Source: Paenarthrobacter nitroguajacolicus (lineage in GTDB: Bacteria; Actinomycetota; Actinomycetes; Actinomycetales; Micrococcaceae). From it: a DNA stretch of 64,000 nucleotides. Where the stretch lies: NCBI RefSeq assembly GCF_029952445.1, contig NZ_JAQPPK010000001.1, forward strand, positions 124,001 through 188,000. The letters are read 5' to 3'. The position numbers were made by a program, and so were the translations under genes. This document shows positions 16,754 through 26,691 of this stretch, piece after piece (position 1 is the stretch's first letter; each line of letters begins with the position of its first letter). The notes under the pieces are model-generated. The model saw only the letters and a list, made by a program, of their open reading frames with translations. It had not been told where the DNA came from and did no database searches.

Positions 16754-19143
16754 TTCCGGCGGCGGTTTCCTGTGGTGCGGTAGACGTCAAAGACACCATC
16801 GATGCGGCGCACTGCGTTCAAAACGTGGTGCAGGTACTTGGGATCGCCCATTTCGAACGCAAACTTGGAGATTGCAACCCTGTCACTGGAGGTGTGAACG
16901 GATGCCGCAAGGATGTTGACGTGGTTTTCCGACAGGATGCGGGTCACGTCGGACAGCAGCGATTTCCGGTCCAGTGCTTCCACCTGGATTTCCACCAGGA
17001 ACACGCTGGACTGCGTAGGCGCCCATTCGACGTCGACAATCCTGTCAGGCTGGTCCCGCAACCCCGAGACATTGGTGCAGTCAGTCCGGTGCACGGACAC
17101 ACCGGAACCGCGCGTTACAAAGCCAAGGATGGGGTCAGGCGGTACAGGTGTGCAGCACCGGGCAAGCTTGACCCACACATCGCCCACGCCCCTGACAATC
17201 ACGCCCGAATCCGAGAACTTGGACTTGGCTACCTGGGTGGGGATGCTGACCTCGTCCAGGTCCTCATCCGGGGTCTCGTGCCCGCCGAGGTGCTCCATGA
17301 GCTTTTCCATGACGGACTGCGCGGATGTGTGCCCGTCGCCGACCCCTGCGTAGAGTCCGGAGATGTCGACGTAATGGAAATCCTCAGCAACCGCCGACAG
17401 GGCATCGTGGGTCATGAGCCGCTGCAGCGGCAAGTTCTGCTTGCGCATGGCACGAGTCAGCATGTCCTTGCCACGGTCGATCGCTTCTTCGCGACGCTCC
17501 TTGGTGAACCACTGCCTGATCTTGTTCCGCGCCCGGGCCGACTTGACGAAGTGTTGCCAGTCCTGGCTGGGGCCTGCGCCTTCGGCCTTGGAGGTGAAAA
17601 TTTCCACCCAGTCGCCATGGTTCAGTTCGCTGTTCAGCGGGACGAGCTTGCCGTTGACGCGTGCGCCGATGGTCCGGTGCCCCACTTCGGTGTGCACAGC
17701 GTAGGCGAAGTCCACCGGGGTGGACCCGGCGGGAAGCGCCATGACCTCACCCTTGGGCGTGAAGACGAAGACTTCCCGGGCGTTGATCTCGTAACGCAGG
17801 GAATCCAGGAACTCGCCTGGGTCGGACGTTTCCTGCTGCCAGTCGACCAGGGACCGCAGCCAACCCATATCGCCGTCCCGGGGGCTGCCCGGACCTTGTG
17901 CCGTCCGGTTTGGCTGGTCTTTGTACTTCCAGTGGGCGGCCACACCATACTCTGCCCGCCGGTGCATCTCGTGCGTCCGGATCTGGATCTCGACAGGTTT
18001 GCCGCCAGGCCCGATCACCGTTGTATGCAGCGATTGGTACATGTTGAACTTCGGCATCGCGATGTAGTCCTTGAACCTGCCCGGCAGGGGGTTCCATCGC
18101 GAGTGGAGGGTGCCAAGTGCCGCATAACAGTCACGGACGGAGTCAACCAGAACCCGGACACCCATGAGGTCATTGATGTCGTCGAAATCCTTATCCCGGA
18201 CGATCATCTTCTGGTAGATGGAGTAGTAATGCTTCGGGCGGCCCGTGATGGTGGCCTTGATCCGGGCAGTCCGGAGATCGTCCGCTATCTGGTTGCGGAT
18301 GACGCTCAGGCTCTTTTCGCGCTCCGGCGTCCGATCCCCCACCATCCGGACGATTTCTTCGTACACCTTGGGGTAGAGGGCTGCGAAGGACAGGTCCTCC
18401 AGCTCCCATTTGATGGTGTTCATGCCCAGTCGGTGGGCCAGTGGCGCGAAGATCTCCAGGGTTTCACGCGCCTTGCGCGAGGAGGATTCGGCAGAGACGA
18501 ACCGCCAGGTGCGCGCGTTGTGCAAGCGGTCGGCCAGTTTGATCATGAGGACGCGGATGTCCTTGGCCATGGCAACGACCATTTTGCGGACGGTTTCGGA
18601 CTGTGCCGCTTCACCGAAGCTGACCTTGTCCAGCTTGGTGACGCCGTCCACCAGCATTGCAACTTCCGGCCCGAAATCACGCGTCAGGTCCGCCAGGGTG
18701 TAGGGGGTGTCCTCCACGGTGTCGTGCAGCAATGCAGCGGCCAGGGTGGTGCCCGTCATGCCAAGTTCGGCCAGGATGGTGGCCACGGCAACCGGGTGCG
18801 TGATGTAGGGATCGCCGCTCTTGCGTTTCTGCCCCTGGTGGCTCCGCTCGGCCACGGCAAACGCGCGCTGGATCAGGTCGAAATCTTCTTTGGGGTTGTT
18901 TGCCCTGACCGTCCGCAGCAAAGGCTCGAGGATCGGCGAGTACGGGGCGACGCCTCGTCCGGTCAGTCGCGCGAGCCGGGAACGCGTGCGTTCCCTTCGG
19001 CCGGGGAACGTCGGACGGGCTCCGGGCATGTCCACCGGAACCGCGCTTGAAGCCCGGCCGGGCACGCCTGTTGCTGGGACCGCCACTGCATTGCGGTCGT
19101 CTTCCCCGCCCGCCGGTGGTGCCGACGTCGCACGTTCTTCCAC
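16750..19143 (-). CDS. rel: Bifunctional (p)ppGpp synthetase/hydrolase
   Basis: A Rel/SpoT homologue of about 797 residues that makes and degrades (p)ppGpp in the stringent response. Domains: a disordered N-terminus (about 1-75); the HD hydrolase with [22 protein letters not shown] and [11 protein letters not shown]; the synthetase with [44 protein letters not shown] and [19 protein letters not shown] with [29 protein letters not shown]; and C-terminal ACT ([23 protein letters not shown]). Both active sites look intact. I favour GTG 19143, preceded by AGGGG at 7 bases; GTG 19158 is an alternative. secF lies upstream behind a terminator; apt, which sits between these genes in Mycobacterium, is absent. 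Confidence 0.94.
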   Translation of the reverse strand: MEERATSAPPAGGEDDRNAVAVPATGVPGRASSAVPVDMPGARPTFPGRRERTRSRLARLTGRGVAPYSPILEPLLRTVRANNPKEDFDLIQRAFAVAERSHQGQKRKSGDPYITHPVAVATILAELGMTGTTLAAALLHDTVEDTPYTLADLTRDFGPEVAMLVDGVTKLDKVSFGEAAQSETVRKMVVAMAKDIRVLMIKLADRLHNARTWRFVSAESSSRKARETLEIFAPLAHRLGMNTIKWELEDLSFAALYPKVYEEIVRMVGDRTPEREKSLSVIRNQIADDLRTARIKATITGRPKHYYSIYQKMIVRDKDFDDINDLMGVRVLVDSVRDCYAALGTLHSRWNPLPGRFKDYIAMPKFNMYQSLHTTVIGPGGKPVEIQIRTHEMHRRAEYGVAAHWKYKDQPNRTAQGPGSPRDGDMGWLRSLVDWQQETSDPGEFLDSLRYEINAREVFVFTPKGEVMALPAGSTPVDFAYAVHTEVGHRTIGARVNGKLVPLNSELNHGDWVEIFTSKAEGAGPSQDWQHFVKSARARNKIRQWFTKERREEAIDRGKDMLTRAMRKQNLPLQRLMTHDALSAVAEDFHYVDISGLYAGVGDGHTSAQSVMEKLMEHLGGHETPDEDLDEVSIPTQVAKSKFSDSGVIVRGVGDVWVKLARCCTPVPPDPILGFVTRGSGVSVHRTDCTNVSGLRDQPDRIVDVEWAPTQSSVFLVEIQVEALDRKSLLSDVTRILSENHVNILAASVHTSSDRVAISKFAFEMGDPKYLHHVLNAVRRIDGVFDVYRTTGNRRRN

Positions 19144-19240
19144 AGAAGTACCCCTCACAACCGATTTAATTCTTCCAGTCTATTCCCGCAACTGAATGCT
19201 TCTGCAACTGGACAGCACATGACGATCGCAGCGGCAAGTC

Positions 19241-19280
19241 AAAGAGCCGTCCACCGCACGGTTGCGGTGGACGGCTCTTT
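19241..19280 (-). terminator. Strong terminator between secF and rel
   Basis: A perfect 18-bp stem (AAAGAGCCGTCCACCGCA at 19241-19258, complementary arm at 19263-19280) with a CGGT tetraloop lies 25 bp after the secF stop. It has A and T runs on both ends and could work in either direction. It ends the yajC-secD-secF unit and isolates rel. Confidence 0.92.
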
Positions 19281-19305
19281 GGACAATAACGGGTCCGTTG
19301 GCCCC

Positions 19306-20295
19306 TTATACGGTGGCTTCTGCCCTGCGCTGGCTTACCTTCTTGGCCTGCTTGAGGAGGTCCGGCTCCCCCTGGCGCAGCCAAGCGTAAAGCGGGGCCG
19401 CGATGAAGATCGTGGCAGCAGTTCCGATCAGGATACCCACGAACAACGCAAGCGACAGGTCACGCAAGGTACCAGCTCCGAGGAGCCCTGCACCGATGAA
19501 GAGGATCGCCGCCACCGGAAGCACCGCCACCATCATGGTGTTGATGGAACGCACCAACGTCTGGTTGACGGCCAGGTTGACTTCCTCGCCAAAGGTACGG
19601 CGCGAGGACGTGTAGATGTCCGAAGTGTTTTCACGGATCTTGTCGAAGACCACCACGGTGTCGTACAGCGAATAACTCAGGACGGTCAGGAAGCCGATGA
19701 TGGCCGACGGCGTTACTTCGAAATCGCTCAAGGCGTAGACGCCCGCGGTGGTAAACATGGTGACGAGCATGCCAACAAGGGCTGACAGCGACATCTTCCA
19801 GGTCCTGAAGTACAACGCCATGAGGACTGCCGCCAAACCAACGAACACCACCAGGCCGATGAGGGCCTGCCGGGTAACGTCCTGGCCCCAGGTCGGTCCG
19901 ACGAAGTTGGAGGTCACCTCGTTCTCCGTGACGCCATAGGCGCTGGTGAGTCCGTCCTTGATGCGGTTGGTCTCGTCGTCGGTCAACTGGTCCGTCTGGA
20001 TCCGCATGGTGTTGCCCGCCACGTTGGCGACGCGCGGAATGGCGTTGGGGACGACGTCGTGGACAGCCTTCTCCCCAAGGGCTGCGTCGGTGGAGCTCAC
20101 GTTGGACACTGTGAACTCCGAGCCGCCGCGGAACTCGATGCCGAGGTTGAAGCCGCCCTTGACCACAGGGATCAGGATGGACAACGCGACGGCAACGGCC
20201 GCGATGGTGAACCAGATCTTCTTGGACTTGACGAAGTTGTAGGAGCGTTTGCCCGTGTACAGCTCATGGCCGAAGGTTGCGAAGCTCGTAGTCAT
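19306..20295 (-). CDS. secF: Protein translocase subunit SecF
   Basis: A 329-residue SecF with six predicted transmembrane helices. With SecD it uses the proton motive force to help SecYEG export. Seen: the first helix IWFTIAAVAVALSILIPVV, then GFNLGIEFRGGSEFTV (the SecD/F periplasmic signature), SNFVGPTWGQDVTRQALIGL, and the conserved YSLYDTVVVFDKIRENT and SINTMMVAVLPVAAILFIG segments of helices 4-5. The ATG at 20295 overlaps the secD stop by one base (TAATG), so the pair is translationally coupled. The strong terminator follows. Confidence 0.95.
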   Translation of the reverse strand: MTTSFATFGHELYTGKRSYNFVKSKKIWFTIAAVAVALSILIPVVKGGFNLGIEFRGGSEFTVSNVSSTDAALGEKAVHDVVPNAIPRVANVAGNTMRIQTDQLTDDETNRIKDGLTSAYGVTENEVTSNFVGPTWGQDVTRQALIGLVVFVGLAAVLMALYFRTWKMSLSALVGMLVTMFTTAGVYALSDFEVTPSAIIGFLTVLSYSLYDTVVVFDKIRENTSDIYTSSRRTFGEEVNLAVNQTLVRSINTMMVAVLPVAAILFIGAGLLGAGTLRDLSLALFVGILIGTAATIFIAAPLYAWLRQGEPDLLKQAKKVSQRRAEATV

Positions 20296-22046
20296 TACTT
20301 CTCCTCCTTGCTGCCGTTGGAAGTACCAGTCAACTGGCCCTTCGCGGCAAGGCGCCGTTCGGCGATGGTCATGCGTCGTTCCGCTTCAGCGGCTGCTCCG
20401 GCATTGCGGGGACGGACCGCCGTCGGCTTTTCATCCGGGGTCCGGAGCCGTCCGGCTCCGCGATACAGCGGTACCGCGCCCAGGCGGTCCGGTGACAATC
20501 CGGAGAAGCGGTGCCCTTCGCCGAAGAACTTGGTGCGGGCAAGGACCTGAAGCATCGGGTGCGTGAACATGAACACCACGAGGAGGTCGGCCAGCGCCGT
20601 CAAGCCCAGCGTGAAGGCAAAGCCACGGACGTTTCCGACAGCCACGAAGTACAGGACCAGTGCGGCCAGGAGGTTCACGGCCTTGGAGGCCAGGACGGTT
20701 CGCTTGGCGCGCTTCCAGCCGTTCTCGACGGCGGATACCAGTCCGCGTCCCTCGCGCAGTTCGTCACGGATACGTTCGAAGTAGACGATGAAGGAGTCTG
20801 CGGTCTGGCCAATGGCCACAATCAAACCTGCCACGCCGGCCAGCGACAACCTGTAGTTCTCAGTCCAGCCGAGGATGGCAATGGCCAGATAGGTCAGCAA
20901 CCCGGCGACTACAAGGGAAGCGATGGTGACGAATCCCAAAGCCCGGTACTGGAAGAGGGAGTAGATCACAACCAGCACCAGGCCGATCATGCCGGCCAAA
21001 AGTCCGAGTCGGAGCTGGTCGCCACCGAGCGTCGCGGAGATCTGTTCCTGGGACTGGATTTCGAAACTGATCGGCAGGGCGCCATAGCGCAACTGGTCGG
21101 ACAATGCCTTGGCGCTGGCTTGGGTGAAGTTGCCGGTGATCTGCGGCTTGCCGTCCGTGATGACGGCAAGTGCGCGCGGTGCGGAGAGCACTTTGTCGTC
21201 AAGGACAATGGCGAACTGGGACTTCGGATCCTCGGTGCCCTGGGCCTGTGCGGCTACATAGAACTGGTTGAGCCGTTCGGTAACAGCTTTGAACTTTGCC
21301 GTGGCATCGCCGTTGAAGACGATGTTCACGCCCCAGGCGTTGGTGACCGAACCCTGTGCGCCCTGGACCTGGGAGAACGTGGAATCGCTGATGTCCTGGC
21401 CCTTGACCTCTACCGGACCAAGAATGTACTTGGTCGCAGGAGTCTTGTCTGTAGCGGGCTCACATGCCACCAGTGGTTTGGCAGGATCCGAGCGGTCGCG
21501 TTTCTCCGCTGACGGATTGACGCAATCCAGTGCCTCGAATTCCTTTTGAACGTCCGGGGTTACCCAGTTGATGTCGCTGGCGTTCGCAGGCTCGGCAGTC
21601 GGCTTGTTCAACTGGTCATCCGGGGTCCGCTGTTCTGCGGGGATGGCGGCAGGGTCGCCGGCGGCGATAACAGGCCGGAAGTTCATGTCAGCAGAAGCCT
21701 GGATAAGGTCCCGGGTTTCCTTGGAAGGTGTTCCCGGCAGGCTGACAACGACGTTGCGGCCGGACTGCGTGCTGATTTCGGCCTCGGCGACGCCGGAACC
21801 GTCCACGCGCTGGCGGATGATCGCCACTGCCTGGTTGAGTTGCTCCTCATTGATGTCGGATGCACCCTCCACACGGGGGGCCAGGATCATCTGGGTTCCA
21901 CCCTCGAGGTCCAGTGCAAGCTTGGGCGCCCAGCTCGCATGGCCAGTCATCACACCGCCAGCCAGGACAGCAGTGAGTACAACGAATATTGCTCCAAGCC
22001 AGGTCAGCACCCTGCGGGCTGAATTTTTGGGGCCGGTCCGTGCCAT
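20295..22046 (-). CDS. secD: Protein translocase subunit SecD
   Basis: A 583-residue SecD. Seen: the N-terminal helix (LTWLGAIFVVLTAVLAGGV); the D1 motif LALDLEGGTQMILAP; QAVAIIRQRVDGSGVAEAEIS; a long extracytoplasmic P1 domain with an actinobacterial insertion (about residues 140-225); and the C-terminal membrane part with GMIGLVLVVIYSLFQYRALG and GLIVAIGQTADSFIVYFERIRDELREG. It has a 70-residue charged cytoplasmic tail. It lies 114 bp downstream of yajC and is coupled to secF. Confidence 0.95.
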   Translation of the reverse strand: MARTGPKNSARRVLTWLGAIFVVLTAVLAGGVMTGHASWAPKLALDLEGGTQMILAPRVEGASDINEEQLNQAVAIIRQRVDGSGVAEAEISTQSGRNVVVSLPGTPSKETRDLIQASADMNFRPVIAAGDPAAIPAEQRTPDDQLNKPTAEPANASDINWVTPDVQKEFEALDCVNPSAEKRDRSDPAKPLVACEPATDKTPATKYILGPVEVKGQDISDSTFSQVQGAQGSVTNAWGVNIVFNGDATAKFKAVTERLNQFYVAAQAQGTEDPKSQFAIVLDDKVLSAPRALAVITDGKPQITGNFTQASAKALSDQLRYGALPISFEIQSQEQISATLGGDQLRLGLLAGMIGLVLVVIYSLFQYRALGFVTIASLVVAGLLTYLAIAILGWTENYRLSLAGVAGLIVAIGQTADSFIVYFERIRDELREGRGLVSAVENGWKRAKRTVLASKAVNLLAALVLYFVAVGNVRGFAFTLGLTALADLLVVFMFTHPMLQVLARTKFFGEGHRFSGLSPDRLGAVPLYRGAGRLRTPDEKPTAVRPRNAGAAAEAERRMTIAERRLAAKGQLTGTSNGSKEEK

Positions 22047-22160
22047 TATCGATCTTCCTGTTATCGCCGGACAGCCGCCGGCGGGCGCTGGTAAGCGTCT
22101 GCCGGCGGCTCTCCGCTGCCGTAGAAGTTGCCTTGCGCGGTGATGCCGCGACTGACGATG

Positions 22161-22589
22161 CTAGTTGTCCTTCTTGTCCTCTTTGTTGAGGCGCGCAATG
22201 GTCTCTTCCGGCGTCTCGCCGGCCGCAGGGGTTTCCGTACCCGTAACGGTCAAAGAAGAAGCGTCGTCGGGAACCACGGGGGCTTCCTCGGGGGCAGCCT
22301 CAACCACCTTGGTGACAGCCTGGCGGTGAACGGTGGCCAGGTTGCCCGGCGAGAGTTCGATAACGACCTTGTTTTCGGCTTCATCGATGGACACGATCCG
22401 GCCGAAGAGGCCGAAGCTGGTCATGACGTCGACTCCCGGAGCGAACTTGGACTGCATCTCAGCCTGCTGCTGCTGGGTCTTCTTGTTGCGGCGGAACATC
22501 ATGAAGACAAAGAGTCCAAGCATGACGAACAGCAATATGGTCATTGGATCCACAGGGAAGTTCCGTTCTGTACTTACGTTTTGGTTCAC
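22161..22589 (-). CDS. yajC: Preprotein translocase subunit YajC
   Basis: A YajC protein of about 142 residues, the small accessory subunit of the SecDF complex. One transmembrane helix (MTILLFVMLGLFVFMMF) is followed by the conserved RRNKKTQQQQAEMQSKFAPGVDVMTSFGLFGRIVSI. The C-terminal 50 residues are acidic and low in complexity. I place the start at GTG 22589, with AGGGA about 7 bases upstream. ATG 22541, right before the helix, would give the compact form, and a longer frame reaches 22625. It precedes secD and follows ruvB on the same strand. Confidence 0.88.
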   Translation of the reverse strand: MNQNVSTERNFPVDPMTILLFVMLGLFVFMMFRRNKKTQQQQAEMQSKFAPGVDVMTSFGLFGRIVSIDEAENKVVIELSPGNLATVHRQAVTKVVEAAPEEAPVVPDDASSLTVTGTETPAAGETPEETIARLNKEDKKDN

Positions 22590-22689
22590 GGCAACGTCCC
22601 TGGCAGATCCGCGAGGCTGGCGCATGGATCAAGGACTCGAACGTGCCGAGCGTCATACCAGTCTAGAGGGAAAAGCTGAACACAGCGTG

Positions 22690-23766
22690 TTAACCGGCAG
22701 TATCTACGCTTTCGGCGTGGTTTTCGTCCTCTTCAAACAGTGCGAGCGTCTCCTGGCCGAATACTCCCGCCGGTACGGCATACCCCAGATGGGTCCAGGC
22801 AGAAGCCATCGCTATCCGGCCCCGGGGCGTCCGTCCGAGCAATCCTTCGCGCACGAGGAAGGGCTCAGCCACCGTTTCGACGGTCTCAGGCTCTTCACCC
22901 ACAGCAATCGCCAGGGTGGACAGCCCCACGGGACCACCATTGAACTTGGTGATCAAGGCTTCCAGGACGGAACGGTCCAGCCGGTCAAGACCCCGCTGGT
23001 CTACTTCGTACATGTCCAAAGCAGCCGACGCAGACCTCGCGTCGATCTGGTCAATGCCGTGGACCAAGGCCCAGTCACGAACACGGCGAAGCAGGCGGTT
23101 GGCAATACGCGGCGTGCCACGCGACCGACCGGCAATCTCCGTGAATCCGGCCGAGTTGACCTTCAAATCCAAGAGGCCCGCCGAACGGCGAAGGACCAGT
23201 TCAAGTTCGGCAACCGAGTAGAACTCAAGATGGCCGGTGAAGCCGAAGCGGTCGCGCAAGGGTCCGGGGAGGAGCCCGGCCCGGGTTGTGGCTCCCACCA
23301 GGGTGAAGGGCGGAAGTTCAAGGGGAATGGCCGTTGCACCGGCCCCCTTGCCCACCACGATGTCCACCCGGAAGTCTTCCATGGCCATATACAGCATTTC
23401 TTCCGCCGGCCGGGACATCCGGTGGATCTCGTCAAGGAACAGGACCTCGCCCTCCGAGAGGGAAGAGAGTATCGCGGCAAGGTCTCCGGCATGCTGGATG
23501 GCCGGACCGCTGCTGATACGCAGCGGAGCGTTCATTTCCGCGGCAATGATCATGGCCAGAGTGGTCTTGCCAAGTCCTGGCGGCCCGGACATGAGCACAT
23601 GGTCCGCGCTGCGCCCACGCATTTTCGACGCCTCGAGTACCAGGGCAAGCTGCTTGCGGACCCGGTGCTGGCCCACGAAGTCGTGCAGGTTCTTCGGGCG
23701 AAGGGCAGCCTCAATGACCCGCTCCTCCGGCTCCTCTCCCCCGCTGACCAGTGACTGCTCAGCCAC
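22690..23766 (-). CDS. ruvB: Holliday junction branch migration ATPase RuvB
   Basis: A 358-residue RuvB motor. Seen: [24 protein letters not shown]; Walker [16 protein letters not shown]; Walker [12 protein letters not shown]; the beta-hairpin region ([18 protein letters not shown]) that contacts RuvA; sensor motif [21 protein letters not shown]; and the C-terminal winged helix ([17 protein letters not shown]). The 5' end overlaps ruvA by 8 bp. It forms the ruvC-ruvA-ruvB run that resolves recombination intermediates. I saw no SOS box just upstream of ruvC. Confidence 0.96.
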   Translation of the reverse strand: MAEQSLVSGGEEPEERVIEAALRPKNLHDFVGQHRVRKQLALVLEASKMRGRSADHVLMSGPPGLGKTTLAMIIAAEMNAPLRISSGPAIQHAGDLAAILSSLSEGEVLFLDEIHRMSRPAEEMLYMAMEDFRVDIVVGKGAGATAIPLELPPFTLVGATTRAGLLPGPLRDRFGFTGHLEFYSVAELELVLRRSAGLLDLKVNSAGFTEIAGRSRGTPRIANRLLRRVRDWALVHGIDQIDARSASAALDMYEVDQRGLDRLDRSVLEALITKFNGGPVGLSTLAIAVGEEPETVETVAEPFLVREGLLGRTPRGRIAMASAWTHLGYAVPAGVFGQETLALFEEDENHAESVDTAG

Positions 23767-24403
23767 GGGTGCCTACGCGGTTGCCGGCGCGCGCGCCGTC
23801 CTGGCCAAGCCAACGCAGGGTGGCGCGGAGAATCTGTGCCACGTTTCCTGCATCGACCAGTTCGGGCGAATCCGCCATGGCTTTGTCGATGCTTCCGGTG
23901 GCGTCCTTCTCCGACCATCCGAGGCTGGTCATGGCGGCGACGACCTGCGGTTTCCATTCGGCCTTGATCGCGGCTTCTGGTGCGGTTGTGCTCCCGGTGC
24001 CATGGGGGACCAATTTCCCTGCGAGTTCAAGGACGATCCTGCCGGCAACCTTGGGCCCGATGCCTGGCACCTTCGTGAAGGCCTTGCCGTCTCCGGTGTG
24101 TGCTGCCACGCGTATGGCCTCCGGTTCGTGCACTGCGAGCACGGCCAAGGCCAGCCGCGGTCCCACGCCGCTGACACTGAGCAGGACGTCGAAAACTTCC
24201 CGTTCGTCGTCGTTGGCGAATCCAAAGAGGGTGAGGGAATCCTCGCGGACGATCATGGAGGTGAAAAGCTTGGCTTCAGTTCCCACCTTGAGGTGGCTCA
24301 AGGTCTGTGGCGTTGCGAACACACTCATGCCTGCACCGTTGAGGTCGATGACGGCGGTGGACAAGCCAACGTGGGCTACGGTTCCACGGAGAAAACTGAT
24401 CAA
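23759..24403 (-). CDS. ruvA: Holliday junction DNA helicase RuvA
   Basis: A 214-residue RuvA, which binds four-way junctions and loads RuvB. Seen: the N-terminal OB domain [20 protein letters not shown]; two helix-hairpin-helix motifs ([13 protein letters not shown] and [16 protein letters not shown]); a flexible linker; and the C-terminal domain III ([20 protein letters not shown]). The ATG start is at 24403, about 100 bp after ruvC. Its 3' end overlaps ruvB. Confidence 0.95.
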   Translation of the reverse strand: MISFLRGTVAHVGLSTAVIDLNGAGMSVFATPQTLSHLKVGTEAKLFTSMIVREDSLTLFGFANDDEREVFDVLLSVSGVGPRLALAVLAVHEPEAIRVAAHTGDGKAFTKVPGIGPKVAGRIVLELAGKLVPHGTGSTTAPEAAIKAEWKPQVVAAMTSLGWSEKDATGSIDKAMADSPELVDAGNVAQILRATLRWLGQDGARAGNRVGTRG

Positions 24404-24504
24404 GACCCGGCTCCTGAAGTACTGCCTGCCCCGGTGGCACCAATTGCGGCCGAAGCGGACTATCCGAACATATCTACGAATACCCTAGCAAGGGCGGCCG
24501 ACAA

Positions 24505-25083
24505 TCACCGCGCGCGGCGCGCTTTTGCTTCGGCTTCGGCCCACGCCTTTTGCGCCGGCGTGAGGGAACCAGCCCCCGACGCTCCCCCGGCAGCGCCCAT
24601 CCCGCTTCCGGCCCGCCAGGCGTGTGTCAAAGCCAAGGCAAGGGCATCGGCGGCATCTGCGGGCTTGGGCGGTGAATCCAACCTCAGGATCTTGGTCACC
24701 AGCTTTGTCACGGCATCCTTGTTGGCCGTCCCGCTGCCGGTCACCGCAGCTTTGACCTCGGACGGGGTGTGCAGCGCCACCGGAATCCCACGGCGTGCCG
24801 CCGCGGCTATGACGACGCCCGAGGCCTGGGCAACGCCCATCACCGTGCTCACATTCATCTGGGAGAAAACGCGTTCGACGGCGACGACGTCCGGTTTGTG
24901 GAGGTCAAGCCACTCATCGATGGCCTGGGCTATCACCAGCAGGCGCTTGTCCAGGGTCAGTTCCGCCGAAGTTCCCACTACGCCGACCGCAACCATGGTG
25001 GCACGGCGGTTCCGCTCAATGTCCACAACGCCAATGCCGCAACGGGTAAGGCCCGGATCGACTCCCAATACGCGAAGAGTCAA
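24505..25083 (-). CDS. ruvC: Crossover junction endodeoxyribonuclease RuvC
   Basis: A 192-residue RuvC resolvase. Seen: the first catalytic Asp in [19 protein letters not shown], the second acidic residue in [25 protein letters not shown], and C-terminal [14 protein letters not shown] with the last catalytic acidic residues. The last 35 residues are an Ala/Gly/Lys tail beyond the catalytic core. The start is ATG 25083, 44 bp after yebC. The run pdxT-yebC-ruvC-ruvA-ruvB is on one strand with short gaps. Confidence 0.95.
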   Translation of the reverse strand: MTLRVLGVDPGLTRCGIGVVDIERNRRATMVAVGVVGTSAELTLDKRLLVIAQAIDEWLDLHKPDVVAVERVFSQMNVSTVMGVAQASGVVIAAAARRGIPVALHTPSEVKAAVTGSGTANKDAVTKLVTKILRLDSPPKPADAADALALALTHAWRAGSGMGAAGGASGAGSLTPAQKAWAEAEAKARRAR

Positions 25084-25127
25084 GTCCGGGCCTTCCTGTT
25101 TGTTATCAAAATCGGGTGCTGCCGCGC

Positions 25128-25883
25128 CTACTCGGCGTCGAGGGCAGCCTGCACTTCCTCGCTGAAGTCCGCATTGCTGTAGACGTTCTGGACGTCGTCC
25201 AGGTCTTCAAGCGCATCGACGAGCTTCATGAACTTCTTGGCGCCATCGATGTCCAGGTCCACCTGCATGGAGGGAACAAATTCTGCTTCGTCGGTTTCGT
25301 ACTCGATCCCGGCTTCCTTGAGGGCATCCCGGATGGCCTGGAGATCCGATGGCTCAGAGTGGATCTCCCAGTTCTCGCCGCTGTCCTTGACTTCCTCGGC
25401 ACCGGCGTCCAGGACGGCCATGAGGATGTCGTCTTCGCTGAGGCCGTTCTTGGGCAGAACCACGACGCCCTTCCGGGCGAACAGGTAGCTGACAGAGCCG
25501 GGGTCGGCGATGGTGCCGCCGTTGCGCGAGATCGCCAGGCGCACCTCGGAGGCAGCACGGTTCTTGTTGTCGGTAAGGCATTCGATCAACAAGGCCGAGC
25601 CCTGCGGACCGCGGGCTTCGTACATGATCTCGGTGTAGTCCACTACCTCACCGGTGAGGCCGGCACCACGCTTGATGGCGCGGTCGATGTTGTCGTTGGG
25701 GACCGAAGTCTTCTTGGCCTTGGTGACGGCAAGTTCCAGGCCCGGGTTGCCGGCCAGGTCCGGTCCACCCATGCGGGCAGCGACTTCGATGTTCTTGATC
25801 AGTTTTGCGAACGACTTTGCACGCCTGCTGTCAATGATGGCTTTTTTGTGCTTGGTGGTCGCCCATTTGGAGTGGCCTGACAT
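25128..25883 (-). CDS. yebC: YebC/PmpR family regulatory protein
   Basis: A 251-residue YebC family protein. It starts [37 protein letters not shown], the family signature, and continues with [35 protein letters not shown] and [27 protein letters not shown]. YebC proteins are described as DNA-binding regulators and more recently as translation factors that help ribosomes through difficult sequences; which applies here cannot be told from sequence. It begins 3 bp after pdxT and is followed by ruvC. Confidence 0.95.
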   Translation of the reverse strand: MSGHSKWATTKHKKAIIDSRRAKSFAKLIKNIEVAARMGGPDLAGNPGLELAVTKAKKTSVPNDNIDRAIKRGAGLTGEVVDYTEIMYEARGPQGSALLIECLTDNKNRAASEVRLAISRNGGTIADPGSVSYLFARKGVVVLPKNGLSEDDILMAVLDAGAEEVKDSGENWEIHSEPSDLQAIRDALKEAGIEYETDEAEFVPSMQVDLDIDGAKKFMKLVDALEDLDDVQNVYSNADFSEEVQAALDAE

Positions 25884-25886
25884 GCT

Positions 25887-26588
25887 TTACGCTTCTCCTC
25901 TGATCATTCGAATAAAGAGTTCATGCACACGCTTCTCCCCTGTCACTTCCGGATGGAAGGAGGTGGCCAGCAAACGGCCTGAGCGCACTGCAACAATTCT
26001 AGCCACTCCATGCAAAGCATCCGTGTGGCTGGCGTGGCCCGGATCGACTTGTGCCAGGACTTCCACCTCCGGGCCTACCCACTCAACCCAGGGTCCGCGG
26101 ATAAACACGGCGTGAACAGGGTCCACACCGTCCTGCCCGGCGCTGAAGTCAAGGCCCTTGAAATCAAGGTCCGTTTCGAAAGACTCCCGCTGGCGCCCGA
26201 AGGCATTGCGGCGGACGGTGATGTCCAGTCCACCGAAGGTCTGTTGCGGATTGCCTTGGAGGTCGGTGGCCGGGTCAGCAATCTCGTTGGCCAGGAGGAT
26301 CATGCCTGCGCATGAACCATAGACCGGAAGGCCGCCGTCGATCCGTTGTTGAATGGGTTCGCGGAGTTCGAAGATGCGGGACAACTTGTCAATGGTGGTG
26401 GATTCGCCACCCGGGATGATCAGGCCGTCGATTTCGTCCAGCTCGGAGGGCCGGCGGATTCCCACGCCTGTTGCTCCCGCAGACTCCACTGCGTGGATGT
26501 GCTCACGGAAGTCGCCCTGGAGTGCCAGGACACCGATCCGGAGGCCTGAACCCACGCGTGATGAAGCGTCGGAAAGGGGGTTGGTCAT
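25887..26588 (-). CDS. pdxT: Pyridoxal 5'-phosphate synthase glutaminase subunit PdxT
   Basis: A 233-residue class I glutamine amidotransferase that supplies ammonia to PdxS in the DXP-independent PLP pathway. Seen: [19 protein letters not shown], the [10 protein letters not shown] motif, the nucleophile Cys in [10 protein letters not shown] (about residue 96), and the His-Glu pair in [19 protein letters not shown]. It has about 15 extra N-terminal residues. It starts the pdxT-yebC-ruvCAB run and is divergent from murT. Its partner pdxS lies about 5.6 kb away instead of adjacent. Confidence 0.95.
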   Translation of the reverse strand: MTNPLSDASSRVGSGLRIGVLALQGDFREHIHAVESAGATGVGIRRPSELDEIDGLIIPGGESTTIDKLSRIFELREPIQQRIDGGLPVYGSCAGMILLANEIADPATDLQGNPQQTFGGLDITVRRNAFGRQRESFETDLDFKGLDFSAGQDGVDPVHAVFIRGPWVEWVGPEVEVLAQVDPGHASHTDALHGVARIVAVRSGRLLATSFHPEVTGEKRVHELFIRMIRGEA

Positions 26589-26677
26589 TGGACCATCATA
26601 ATGCTCCCGGCGCTTCGGACCGTTTTGGGCAAGGGCTTGCCTCCCGCCGCGACCGGGGTTCCATGCCTTGACTGGGA

Positions 26678-26691
26678 TATATTACAGAGCA
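26678..26691 (+). promoter_or_regulatory. Candidate -10 element for leaderless murT transcript
   Basis: TATATT at 26678-26683 ends 7 bases before the murT ATG (26691), the spacing expected if transcription starts at the A of the start codon. No Shine-Dalgarno sequence is visible, which fits a leaderless mRNA. No good -35 hexamer was found, so this is tentative. Confidence 0.35.

Noticed and set aside
16825..19050. Long plus-strand open frame (741 codons) opposite rel
   Set aside because: The Rel protein on the minus strand has intact catalytic motifs; the opposite frame is an artefact of codon bias.
25084..25127. SOS box upstream of ruvC
   Set aside because: No GAAC-N4-GTTC type sequence is in the short gap, unlike the one before DUF6504.
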